Assembly: GCF_030816715.1 (NCBI RefSeq)
Contig: NZ_JAUSYH010000001.1
Span: forward strand, 5,580,001-5,644,000
Direction of reading: 5' to 3'
DNA: 64,000 bases
Source of the DNA: Streptomyces achromogenes
GTDB taxonomy: Bacteria; Actinomycetota; Actinomycetes; Streptomycetales; Streptomycetaceae
Below, piece after piece: positions 54,637-64,000 of this stretch; within the stretch, counting starts at the first letter, position 1; the number at the start of each line of letters is the position of its first letter. The position numbers and the translations under genes were made by a program. The notes below the pieces were generated by a model that saw only the letters and a list, made by a program, of their open reading frames with translations, was not told the origin of the DNA and searched no databases.

Positions 54637-54936
54637 ATGAACGACAGCACCATCTCTCTGCCTTGGCACGTGATACGGCAGGACGACAACGGCAACCGCT
54701 ACCGCGTGGGCCGGTACGCGACCCGGGCCGAGGCCCAGAAGATCGCGGACAGCCTCGACGGTCGCGGCCACAAGCAGCTGTACTGGGTCGAGCGCGTCGG
54801 CCAGACGCAGAGCCACGGGCAAGGTCACGGGCAGAGCCAGGGTCAGAGCCAGGGTCAGGTATCGGCGCAGCCCCCGGGGCCGGGCCAGGTGCAGGCACAG
54901 GTGCAGGCGCGCAACGGAGACGGCACCCGGAACTGA
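54637..54936 (+). CDS. small SPOR-like protein with Gln/Gly/His repeat tail
   Basis: A 99-residue protein from ATG 54637 after AAGGGGG. Residues 1-55 (LPWHVIRQDDNGNRYRVGRY, ATRAEAQKIADSLDGRGHK, QLYWVERV) follow the pattern of short SPOR-like proteins common in Streptomyces. The tail is low-complexity, with GQ, SQ and HG repeats followed by PPGPGQVQAQVQA. There is no signal or membrane segment. Function unknown. Confidence 0.78.
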   Translation: MNDSTISLPWHVIRQDDNGNRYRVGRYATRAEAQKIADSLDGRGHKQLYWVERVGQTQSHGQGHGQSQGQSQGQVSAQPPGPGQVQAQVQARNGDGTRN

Positions 54937-55051
54937 GTCCCCTGCCGCGGAAGTGCCCCCGACGCCGAACCGCCCCCCCCGGCGCAGAAGCGTCCTGCGG
55001 AAGTGAAGCGCCCTCCGGTCGAGTTGACCGGACTCCCGTAGGCTCCGACGC

Positions 55052-55459
55052 ATGACGCAACGGATCGTGGTGGTGGGAGCCGCCCTGTTCGACGGCGGTC
55101 GTCTGCTCGCCGCCCGCCGCAGCGCGCCGCCGGAGCTCGCCGGGCGCTGGGAGCTGCCCGGCGGCAAGGTCGAGGAGGGCGAGACGCCCGAGGCGGCCCT
55201 CGCGCGCGAACTGCGCGAGGAACTCGGCGTCGCCGCGGAGGTCGTCGAGCGCGTCCCGGGGGAGTGGCCCCTGAAGCCGCCCTATGTCCTGCAGGTGTGG
55301 AGCGCCCGGCTGCGCCCCGCTTCCGCCGCCCCCCGGCCCCTCCAGGACCACGACGAGCTGCGCTGGCTCGCCCCGGACGAGATCTGGCACGTCGACTGGC
55401 TCGACCAGGACGTTCCCGCGGTCCGCGAGACGCTCACGAGGGTTTTGGGGGTCCGCTGA
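55052..55459 (+). CDS. NUDIX hydrolase, MutT-like
   Basis: A 135-residue protein with an intact NUDIX box running from GGKVEEGETPEAAL into ARELREELGV, preceded by GRWELPGG. Length and the C-terminal HDELRWLAPDEIWHVDWLDQD match the 8-oxo-dGTP-type (MutT) sanitising enzymes. Exact substrate not determinable. ATG at 55052. Confidence 0.9.
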   Translation: MTQRIVVVGAALFDGGRLLAARRSAPPELAGRWELPGGKVEEGETPEAALARELREELGVAAEVVERVPGEWPLKPPYVLQVWSARLRPASAAPRPLQDHDELRWLAPDEIWHVDWLDQDVPAVRETLTRVLGVR

Positions 55460-55593
55460 CCGGCGGCCGGGTCGCCCTCCGTACGCCGTTCGTGCCACAG
55501 CACGCCTCACGCGGCGGTACTGCCTCCCGTATATCGGGTATGTGCCCATTAACCCCGTGAAATCGGACAGGGGCGTACTCGCTGGCCCGGGAT

Positions 55594-56001
55594 GTGATCG
55601 GCGTGATCGACAGCGAAGGCGACCGCGCCGAGTGGACGTTCCCCGCGGACCCCGGCGCGGTGCGCACCGCGCGCCGTGCCGTGCGCGAGCAGCTGCGCGC
55701 CTGGGGCCTGGACAGCGTGGGCGACCTCGCCGCGCTGTTGGTCAGCGAACTGGTCACCAACGCCCTGCGGCACGCCACCGGTCCCATCGGCGTCCGCCTG
55801 GTCCGCCCCGCCCATCTGGAGGGCGTCCTCCTGGTCGAGGTCTCCGACCCGCTGCCGGACCCGCCCCGCGAGCGGATCGCCCGGCCCGAGGACGAGAGCG
55901 GGCGCGGACTGCAACTGGTCGCCTCCTCCTCGCGCCGCTGGGGTACCCGTCCGGGGGACACCGGCAAGACGGTGTGGTTCGAACTCGCCGTGCCGGATTG
56001 A
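55594..56001 (+). CDS. RsbW-like ATP-binding anti-sigma-type protein
   Basis: A 135-residue single-domain GHKL ATPase/kinase. N-box LLVSELVTNALRHATG, G1-like VEVSDPLPDPP, G2-like DESGRGLQLVASSSRRWG and GKTVWFELAVPD are intact. Streptomyces carry dozens of these; some act as anti-sigma factors controlled by SpoIIE-type phosphatases. It lies 269 bp upstream of a SpoIIE protein that carries the same HATPase module at its C-terminus, which suggests a related pathway. GTG at 55594; another GTG nine bases later is possible. Confidence 0.87.
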   Translation: MIGVIDSEGDRAEWTFPADPGAVRTARRAVREQLRAWGLDSVGDLAALLVSELVTNALRHATGPIGVRLVRPAHLEGVLLVEVSDPLPDPPRERIARPEDESGRGLQLVASSSRRWGTRPGDTGKTVWFELAVPD

Positions 56002-56270
56002 CGCGCGCCGGCGCGGGGATGAGCCGGTGTACAGCGGGGGCGGCGCTGTCGCCGTCGGGTTCCGGTCGCGGACAGGTGCCGGAAGGTGTGGTTCGACGAC
56101 GTGTCCGCTGGTTAGAAGACGGGAAGTGTCGTCGCAGGACGGGCCGGAAAAAGCCTGGACCGTGCTGTGATCGTGAACACCGTGTCGTGCGGCCCCGTAG
56201 TGCTGGATACTGCGGGCAGCCGCCGCCGGTGACCGGTGCCGGGCGCGGTGAGCTGGAGGGGACGGTTCGC

Positions 56271-58889
56271 GTGAGCGAGATACCAGCGAAGGCCACGGAG
56301 TCCGAGGACCCGTCGGGCGGCGCGAGGGCCGAGGCCGCCGTGCCCGGCGCTCTCCCGGACGGCGAGGCACTCGGCGACGCCATCTGGCAGAGCAGCCCGC
56401 CCGGCTCGATCTACGACTACATCAAGGTCGCCTCGTTCTCCATCGGCCCCGACGGTCTCGTCGACCAGTGGAGCCTGCGCGCCGAGCAGATCTTCGGCAT
56501 CCCCGCCGACCGGGCCGTGGGCATGGACCCCATCGACGCGTTCATCGACCCGGACCTGCGCGAGCGCGGCCAGCGCAAGATGGCCGAAATCCTGGACGGA
56601 CGCGAGTGGACCGGTGTGGTCCCCTTCCGGATGCCGGACCCGGTGCCCGGCGGCGGGCGCGGCGAACAGGGCCTCGCCGAGGTGTACGTCATGCCGACGC
56701 GCAGCCTGGACGGCGAGAAGGCCGCCGTGTGCATCGTCGTCGACGTCCGCACGCTCCGCAGCATCGAGACGGACCTCGCCGCCTCGCAGGCCATTTTCGG
56801 CCAATCCCCGTTCGGGTTCCTGCTGATCGACCCCGACCTGCGGGTCCGCCGCGCCAACGAGCGCTTCGCCTCCGTCTTCGGCGGCACCCCCGACGACCAC
56901 CGCGGCAAGGGCGTCCACGACTACCTGCCCCGGTCCGAGGCCGACCGGGTCAGCGCGACCCTGCGCCGGGTGCTGCAGACCGGCGACTCCATCACGGACA
57001 TGCACGTCACCGGCTTCGTACCGGGCTCCGAGGAGCGCCGCCACTGGTCGATCAACCTCTACCGCGTGCACAGCGGCAGCGGCCGCCCGATCGGCGTCGC
57101 CTGGCTCGGCACCGACATCACCGCCCGCCGTGCCGCGGCCCGCGAGGCCGCCGCCGCGCGGCGCAATCTCGCCCTGCTGAACGACGCGGGAGCCCGCATC
57201 GGGAACTCCCTCGACCTGGAGACGACCGCGCGCGAGCTCCTCGACGTCGTCGTGCCCGGTTTCTGCGACCTCGCCACCGTCGACCTCTACCAGGGGCTCC
57301 TGGCGGGCGACGAGACCCCGCCCGGCCTCGCCGACGGCAGCGCGGAACTGCGCAGGGTCGCCTTCTCGTCCGCCGTCTCCGACGCCCCCTTCCCCGGTGC
57401 GGGCGCGCCCGTCGCCGTCGGCGCGGTCCACCACTTCCCGTTCAACTCGCCCTGCGCCGACGCCCTGCGCACCGCCCGCCCGCAGAGCATCCCCGGCGAC
57501 GAGGGCGGCCTCGTGCAGGGCACGCTCGCCGTCCCGATGGTCGCCCACGACACCGTCGTCGGCCTCGCGCAGTTCTCGCGGACGAAGGGCAGCGAGCCGT
57601 TCGGGGACCGGGACCGCGATCTGGCGGTGGAGCTCGCGGCACGGGCGGCGGTCTGCATCGACAACGCCCGTCTGTACCGGCGCGAGCACGAACGGGCGCT
57701 GATACTGCAGCGGTCGCTGCTGCCGCCCGGCGACCCGGTGGCGTCCGGCCTGGACATCGCCTGCCGCTACCTGCCCGGCAACGTCTCCACCGGCCGCCCC
57801 AGCGAGGTCGGCGGCGACTGGTTCGACGTCATCGAACTGCCCGGCCACCGCACCGCGTTGGTCGTGGGGGACGTGATGGGCCGCGGACTGCGGGCCGCGG
57901 TCGCGATGGGCGAACTGCGCACGGCCGTCCGCACGCTGGCCCTGTTGGACCTCGAACCGGCGGAGGTGCTCTCCGCGCTGGACGAGATCGCCCGCGGCCT
58001 CGGCACCCCCGGAGGCGTCCAGCAGGCGACCCGGGCCGCCCGCCGCCCCCGCGAGGCCGACCTGTCCGAGGTGTACCTCGCGACCTGCGTCTACGCGGTC
58101 TACGACTCGGTGACCCGCCGCTGCACCTTCGCCAACGCCGGCCATCTGCCTCCGGTGCTCGTCGAACCCGGCGAGCCGGCGCTGATGCTCGACGTGCCGC
58201 CCGGCATGCCGCTCGGCGTGGGCGGCGAGCCCTTCGAGGAGGTCGAGGTCGAACTCCCCGAGGGCGCGCTGCTGGCGCTGTACACGGACGGCCTGGTCGA
58301 ATCCCGCGACCATCCGCTGGACGAGGGCCTCAACGCGTTCGTGGGAGCTCTCACCGATCCCTCCGCTCCCCTCGAGGACGTCTGCGACCACGTCCTCAGC
58401 ACCCTCGACTCGCACCACGGCGAGGACGACATCGCGCTGCTGATGGCCCGGGTGCAGGGTCTGCCCGCCGACTCGGTCGGCGACTGGACCCTCCCGCGCG
58501 AGCCGCGCAGCGTGGGCCGGGCGCGGGAGCACGCGCGCGGCCGGCTGCTCGCCTGGGGCCTCGAACCCCTCGTCGACACGACGGAACTGCTGGTCAGCGA
58601 ACTCGTCACCAACGCGCTGCGGTACGGCGAGGGCGAGATCCGACTGCGGCTGCTGCTGGACCGCACCCTGGTGTGCGAGGTCTGGGACGCCGGCCTCGTC
58701 CAGCCGCGCCGACGCCGCGCCCGGGACACCGACGAGGGCGGCCGCGGCCTCCAGCTCGTCGGCCTCCTGGCGGCGGCCTGGGGCTCCCGCCGGACACCCC
58801 GCGGGAAGACGGTGTGGTTCGAACTGCCGCTGCCGGACGGCGAGACGGGCCTGACCGACCCGGCGGAGGCATTGCTGAGCCTGTTCTGA
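56271..58889 (+). CDS. PAS-PAS-GAF-SpoIIE phosphatase with C-terminal HATPase
   Basis: An 872-residue cytosolic signalling protein from GTG 56271. Domain order is PAS (about 45-150), PAS (about 175-290, FGFLLIDPDLRVRRANERFA), GAF (about 305-465, with CDLATVDLYQGLL and NARLYRREHERALILQRSLL), a PP2C-type SpoIIE phosphatase (VGGDWFDVIEL, VVGDVMGRG, FANAGHLPPVL, YTDGLVESR, DDIALLMARV) and an RsbW-like HATPase (LLVSELVTNALRYGEG, GGRGLQLVG). It combines a phosphatase and a kinase/anti-sigma module in one chain, as in several Streptomyces general-stress regulators. The signal it senses is unknown. Confidence 0.9.
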   Translation: MSEIPAKATESEDPSGGARAEAAVPGALPDGEALGDAIWQSSPPGSIYDYIKVASFSIGPDGLVDQWSLRAEQIFGIPADRAVGMDPIDAFIDPDLRERGQRKMAEILDGREWTGVVPFRMPDPVPGGGRGEQGLAEVYVMPTRSLDGEKAAVCIVVDVRTLRSIETDLAASQAIFGQSPFGFLLIDPDLRVRRANERFASVFGGTPDDHRGKGVHDYLPRSEADRVSATLRRVLQTGDSITDMHVTGFVPGSEERRHWSINLYRVHSGSGRPIGVAWLGTDITARRAAAREAAAARRNLALLNDAGARIGNSLDLETTARELLDVVVPGFCDLATVDLYQGLLAGDETPPGLADGSAELRRVAFSSAVSDAPFPGAGAPVAVGAVHHFPFNSPCADALRTARPQSIPGDEGGLVQGTLAVPMVAHDTVVGLAQFSRTKGSEPFGDRDRDLAVELAARAAVCIDNARLYRREHERALILQRSLLPPGDPVASGLDIACRYLPGNVSTGRPSEVGGDWFDVIELPGHRTALVVGDVMGRGLRAAVAMGELRTAVRTLALLDLEPAEVLSALDEIARGLGTPGGVQQATRAARRPREADLSEVYLATCVYAVYDSVTRRCTFANAGHLPPVLVEPGEPALMLDVPPGMPLGVGGEPFEEVEVELPEGALLALYTDGLVESRDHPLDEGLNAFVGALTDPSAPLEDVCDHVLSTLDSHHGEDDIALLMARVQGLPADSVGDWTLPREPRSVGRAREHARGRLLAWGLEPLVDTTELLVSELVTNALRYGEGEIRLRLLLDRTLVCEVWDAGLVQPRRRRARDTDEGGRGLQLVGLLAAAWGSRRTPRGKTVWFELPLPDGETGLTDPAEALLSLF

Positions 58890-59353
58890 CCCACGCTCAG
58901 GCACGGCGGCGGGACGACGGGCGGCGGGCGGCAGGACGACCGGGCGGGCGGAACGACTGCCGGGCGCCGCATACCTGGTGCCGGACAGCCGGGGCCGCCG
59001 CCGGGGACGGCTCCGCGCGGTCTGTGGATCGGCGGACGTGTCGTGGGTCCCGCGCGGCCCGCGCTCAGCCGGGCTTTCCTGCCGCCGCGGGGCCACGCCT
59101 CGCCGGGCGGTGGACAGGCGGGCCCGTCTGAGGGACGGCGGGGCCTGTCGGCCTGCCGTCGGTCCTGCGCGGCCTGCCCGCGCGGGGCTTGCCGCCCACA
59201 TGCTCACGCGCCGCCGAACGGCGGGCGGCAGGACGACTGCCGGGTGCCCCGTACCTGGTGCCGGGCATCTGGTGCCGGGCATCTGGTGCCGGGTGGCCGG
59301 GGACGGCTCCGCGCGGCCTGCGCGCCCAGCCGTGCTCCCTGGCCGGCGTGTGA
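58890..59353. repeat. intergenic region with a long imperfect direct repeat
   Basis: No gene is supported in these 464 bp. Two segments, about 58921-59020 and 59220-59325, are similar: both contain GGCGGGCGGCAGGACGAC, ACCTGGTGCCGG and GGGGACGGCTCCGCGCGG. In the second, CTGGTGCCGGGCAT is repeated almost three times in tandem (59255-59294). It looks like local duplication in non-coding DNA. Confidence 0.6.
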
Positions 59354-60925
59354 CTACGCCTTGCCGGGCGGTGGGTCGGCGGGTGGGCCGTCGGCGGTGG
59401 TCCCGGGCGGGACGATGCCGCCGAGCACGGCGCCGGCCGCGCCGATCTCATCGGCCGTCCCCTCCGGCGCGGGGCCGGGGTTGCCGTGCGTCCGCACGTC
59501 CTGCTCGGCCAGCTCCAGGGCTTCCAGGGCGAGGTCGTCGGCGGCCCGGCGGTCGGCCGGATCGTTCGTGGCGAGGAGACGTTCCGCCTCGGCCAGCCCG
59601 GTGCGCGCGGCGGCTCCGACCGCTCCGCGGTGGGTCTCGACGAAGTCCGCCGCCGCGCCCGTGGAGGTGCGGGCGACGATCAGGGCGGCGGCCGGCAGCA
59701 CCCCGGCCCGGCCCGGGGCGAACGGCTCCGTGGCCCGCACGATCCGGCGCAGCATGCCGACCGGGTCGCCGGGCCGGCCGGCCGTCAGCTCCTGCCGCAC
59801 GGAGGCCAGGACGACGTCCGCGTGCCGCAACAGGGCGTGCGACGTGCCGGGGCCCATGGCCGCCTCGTCCGCCCGTGCCGCGGACAGCTCCGCCTCCGCA
59901 CCGGTCAGGGCGGCCGGCACGGTCCGCTCGGCCGCCTCCAGCAGCGCGGCGAGCCGGCCGACCCCGCCGAGCAGGACCGCCGCCTGGGCGACGGCGGCCT
60001 CGGCGGCCCGCAGATGCGTCGCCGCCGTGCCGGCCCGTCCCGTATCGGCGGCCTGACGGGCCTCGTTCAGCCGGACGGTGGCGAACAGCAGCCGGTCCTT
60101 GGCCTGTTCGACGTTCCCGATGACGGAGGCGGTGGCGGTGGGCGCGTACCGCGTGCGCAGGCCCGCGAGGACGGTCTCCGAGCCCGCCACGAGCCCGGTC
60201 AGCTCCCGGAACCGGCCCTCGGCGACGCCCAGTGCCGCCCCCGGCCCGTCGTCGGGGCCTCGCAGCCGTGCCAGCGCGTCGGCCACCGAGTCCAGCCGCC
60301 GTGTCGTCTCCTCGCACCGTCCGACGATCCCCGCGAGCGCGTGCGCCCGGGCCGCATCCTCGGCCGGCGTGCCCTCGTCGTAGCGCCGGCGCATCCGGAA
60401 CGCGGCGGCGAGTTCGGTCCCGGCCTCCTGGACGGTCCGGCGCAGGGGCGCCACGGGGTCACTGCCGAACAGGGGCTCGGCGTGGTCGAGTTCGGTGCGG
60501 GTCGTGCGGATACGGTCGTCCGCCTCGACCAGCGCGGCGCGGGCCCGCCCGTCGAGGGCCGTGAGAGGCGGCGCGGACCCCGGCGGCGGGGGACCGCCCG
60601 ACCCGCCGGGGGTGGTCCGGCTGCGGGCCCGCCGGACCCGGCGCACGTACCCGTAACCGGCGACCGCGCCGACCGCGGCGACCGCCACGAGCGGCAGCAC
60701 CAGGTCGGCGGTGGACGTCTCGTCCTCTTCCTCCGCGGCCGCCGCGACGGAGCTCGGTGCGGACGCCGGCTCCTTGATCGCAACCGGCGCGCCGTCGCCC
60801 GACGTCATCCCTGGCAACACCAGCCACACGAGCCCGATCGCACAGCCCAGCACGGCGTGCGCCACCCGCACGGATATGTGCGGCCCGGGACGCCGCGGTC
60901 GGCCTCGATGCAGGGAAGAGGTCAC
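59354..60925 (-). CDS. membrane-anchored helical protein related to the C-terminus of TPM-domain proteins
   Basis: A 523-residue protein from GTG 60923-60925. An N-terminal hydrophobic stretch (VRVAHAVLGCAIGLVWLVLP) and a second segment (LVLPLVAVAAVGAVAGYGYV) bracket a short acidic loop. A long helical, coiled-coil-prone region follows, starting LDGRARAALVEADDRIRTT, and the tail is Pro/Gly-rich. The helical part resembles the C-terminal half of Streptomyces TPM (TLP18.3/Psb32/MOLO-1) proteins, but the TPM domain itself is absent. Function unknown. It is divergent from the next gene across 94 bp. Confidence 0.65.
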   Translation of the reverse strand: MTSSLHRGRPRRPGPHISVRVAHAVLGCAIGLVWLVLPGMTSGDGAPVAIKEPASAPSSVAAAAEEEDETSTADLVLPLVAVAAVGAVAGYGYVRRVRRARSRTTPGGSGGPPPPGSAPPLTALDGRARAALVEADDRIRTTRTELDHAEPLFGSDPVAPLRRTVQEAGTELAAAFRMRRRYDEGTPAEDAARAHALAGIVGRCEETTRRLDSVADALARLRGPDDGPGAALGVAEGRFRELTGLVAGSETVLAGLRTRYAPTATASVIGNVEQAKDRLLFATVRLNEARQAADTGRAGTAATHLRAAEAAVAQAAVLLGGVGRLAALLEAAERTVPAALTGAEAELSAARADEAAMGPGTSHALLRHADVVLASVRQELTAGRPGDPVGMLRRIVRATEPFAPGRAGVLPAAALIVARTSTGAAADFVETHRGAVGAAARTGLAEAERLLATNDPADRRAADDLALEALELAEQDVRTHGNPGPAPEGTADEIGAAGAVLGGIVPPGTTADGPPADPPPGKA

Positions 60926-61019
60926 ATTTGGGAGCGTATGGCCGCGAATCCGGTCACGCGAGCGGGATACACCCGAGGTGGGGGCGGTGGGGCGCAACGA
61001 CACGGGAGGGATGACCGGG

Positions 61020-62618
<1,599 letters not shown>

Positions 62619-62709
62619 ACGCTGTGCGGGGCGGCGATATCCCAAGCCCGGGCCTCGGGCGGCCCTTCATCGGGTCAAGGCTCTCGCGGGCGCCGGAGAT
62701 CCTGCGAGC

Positions 62710-63051
62710 ATGAGCGCCATGCACGGGATTCTGGTGGGGGTGGCCGCGCTCGCCGTCACGGTTCTGGTCGTGGGCGGTGCGGCCGGAGTCGCGACCGGCC
62801 GGGTCCCGCCGTGGGCCCGGTCCAGGGTGCTCAGGCCGCGGCTGTGGGGCTGGGGCTCGCTGGTCACCGGCGCCGGAGCGACGGTGTGGATGTTCGTGGG
62901 CCCGCTGAACGGTCCGCCGCACGGCGCGTCGGCCTACGTCGCCTGGGCCGGCTGGGGCGTGTTGATGGCGGGACTGGTGATCCAGCTCCGTGCCCGGCGC
63001 CCCGGTCGCACCCCCCGGCTGCCCCCGGCGTCTACGACGGCCGTCTCCTGA
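62710..63051 (+). CDS. small integral membrane protein
   Basis: A 113-residue protein from ATG 62710 with three hydrophobic segments (ILVGVAALAVTVLVVGGAAG, LWGWGSLVTGAGATVWMFVG, AYVAWAGWGVLMAGLVIQL) and basic loops. No family is recognised beyond a Streptomyces hypothetical. Its last 20 bp overlap the end of the convergent sdhB gene. Confidence 0.65.
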   Translation: MSAMHGILVGVAALAVTVLVVGGAAGVATGRVPPWARSRVLRPRLWGWGSLVTGAGATVWMFVGPLNGPPHGASAYVAWAGWGVLMAGLVIQLRARRPGRTPRLPPASTTAVS

Positions 63052-63802
63052 TCTTCGAGCCCAGCCACACCAGCGGGTCGTACTTGCGGTCGACCGCGCG
63101 TTCCTTCAGCGGGATCAGCGCGTTGTCGGTGATCTTGATGCCCTCCGGGCAGACCTCCGTGCAGCACTTGGTGATGTTGCAGTAGCCGAGGCCGTGTTCG
63201 TCCTGGGCCGTGCGCTTGCGGTCCAGGCCGCTCGCCTCGGCCCCGTCCAGCGGGTGCATGTCCAGTTCGGCGACCCGCATGAGGAAGCGGGGGCCGGCGA
63301 ACGACGCCTTGTTCTCCTCGTGGTCGCGCACGACATGGCAGGTGTCCTGGCACAGGAAGCACTCGATGCACTTGCGGAACTCCTGCGAACGGTCCACGTC
63401 CTCCTGGAACATCCGGTACTCACCGGGCCCGACCCCCTCGGGCGGCACGAACGAGGGCACCTCCCTCGCCTTGCGGTAGTTGAACCCGACGTCCGTGACC
63501 AGGTCGCGGATGACCGGGAAGGCGCGCAGCGGGGTCACGGTGATCGTCTCGTCGGGGGTGAACACCGACATGCGCGTCATGCACATCAGCCGGGGCCGCC
63601 CGTTGATCTCCGCCGAGCAGGAACCGCACTTGCCCGCCTTGCAGTTCCAGCGCACGGCGAGGTCGGGCGCCTGGGTGGACTGCAGCCGGTGGATGATGTC
63701 CAGCACCACCTCGCCGTCGTTGACCTCGACCGCGAAGTCCTCCAGACCGCCGCCCTCCGTGTCACCGCGCCAGACCCGGAAGCGGGCCTCGTAGCCGCTC
63801 AT
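63032..63802 (-). CDS. sdhB: succinate dehydrogenase / fumarate reductase iron-sulfur subunit
   Basis: A 256-residue electron-transfer subunit of complex II. The N-terminal ferredoxin domain binds [2Fe-2S] (CKAGKCGSCSAEINGRPRLMC). The C-terminal domain has two further clusters (CIECFLCQDTCHVV and CNITKCCTEVCPEGI). It transfers electrons from the flavoprotein to the quinone site at the membrane. Its ATG overlaps the sdhA stop (ATGA), so the subunits are coupled. Confidence 0.95.
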   Translation of the reverse strand: MSGYEARFRVWRGDTEGGGLEDFAVEVNDGEVVLDIIHRLQSTQAPDLAVRWNCKAGKCGSCSAEINGRPRLMCMTRMSVFTPDETITVTPLRAFPVIRDLVTDVGFNYRKAREVPSFVPPEGVGPGEYRMFQEDVDRSQEFRKCIECFLCQDTCHVVRDHEENKASFAGPRFLMRVAELDMHPLDGAEASGLDRKRTAQDEHGLGYCNITKCCTEVCPEGIKITDNALIPLKERAVDRKYDPLVWLGSKIRRRPS

Positions 63803-64000
63803 TCGCACAGCTCCTCTTCGGTGAGGTACTTGACCAGCTCCTCCTTCTCGAAGAGGGCGAGCAGGTCGGGGCGGACGGGTTCGGTGGTCTCGTGGACGAG
63901 CTGGATCCGGCCGCGCCGCGGGTCGTCGGCCGCCGGGCCCTCGGCCGGATCGGCGAGCCGGCAGAGCAGGTTGACGTTGCGCCACGTCCGCTCCATCGCC
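63799..64000 (-). CDS. sdhA: succinate dehydrogenase flavoprotein subunit, C-terminal fragment
   Basis: The last 66 codons of a gene continuing past the right edge (AMERTWRNVNLLCRL, VRPDLLALFEKEELVKYLTE, then EELCE). The C-terminal tail matches actinobacterial SdhA and the coupling to sdhB confirms the assignment. Confidence 0.85.
   Translation of the reverse strand, partial: AMERTWRNVNLLCRLADPAEGPAADDPRRGRIQLVHETTEPVRPDLLALFEKEELVKYLTEEELCE

Overview
The window is chromosomal DNA from a Streptomyces or a very close relative. GC is very high, third codon positions are almost all G or C, and GTG starts are common. The gene set is typical: a WhiB-like protein, DUF1707/DUF4245/DUF6542 proteins, an XRE/DUF397/ATPase set, a SARP regulator, a SpoIIE phosphatase with HATPase modules, and a polyphosphate glucokinase. 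No rRNA, tRNA or CRISPR array is visible.

Region 1 (1-13.85 kb) is conserved core: the start of an unidentified gene, a DUF402 protein, class II and class I fumarases, a DUF1707 protein, a WhiB-like regulator, glpX, a DUF4245 protein, a nitroreductase, xseB-xseA, ispH, ppgK, a DUF6542 protein and the GTPase gene ychF.

Region 2 (13.85-40.5 kb) is a defence island lying between two imperfect direct repeats of the ychF 3' end and its terminator, which looks like attL/attR. It carries a complete type 2 BREX (Pgl, phage growth limitation) set: pglW, pglX, pglY, pglZ, brxD and brxHI. Three unrelated minus-strand modules are nested in it. One is a translationally coupled trio (small helical protein, ParA-like ATPase, P-loop ATPase) that splits pglW from pglX. 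The second is an XRE/DUF397 pair beside a frameshifted ATP-binding gene. The third is a coupled pair, a Met-Gly-starting protein of unknown function followed by a QueC-like (QatC-type) enzyme. No integrase is present.

Region 3 (40.6-49.5 kb) is a second accessory stretch. It holds a VapBC-like toxin-antitoxin pair, a frameshifted gene, a stand-alone full-length RNA polymerase alpha subunit gene far from any ribosomal protein operon, and a SARP regulator. Divergent from the SARP is a six-gene operon that looks like a dedicated factory for an eight-cysteine peptide: thioredoxin-like protein, 59-residue Cys-rich precursor, MauE-like redox membrane protein, second thioredoxin-like protein, ABC exporter and S26 peptidase. 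Three heptamers at exact 11-bp spacing, the classic SARP-box layout, sit just upstream. I consider this cassette, with the extra rpoA beside it, the best candidate for an undescribed system.

Region 4 (49.6-64 kb) returns to Streptomyces core and soft-core genes: a SNF2 helicase, a DUF4190 protein, a GntR/UTRA regulator, a small SPOR-like protein, a NUDIX hydrolase, an RsbW-like ATPase, a large PAS-GAF-SpoIIE-HATPase regulator, two surface or secreted-type proteins with low-complexity tails, a small membrane protein, sdhB and the end of sdhA.
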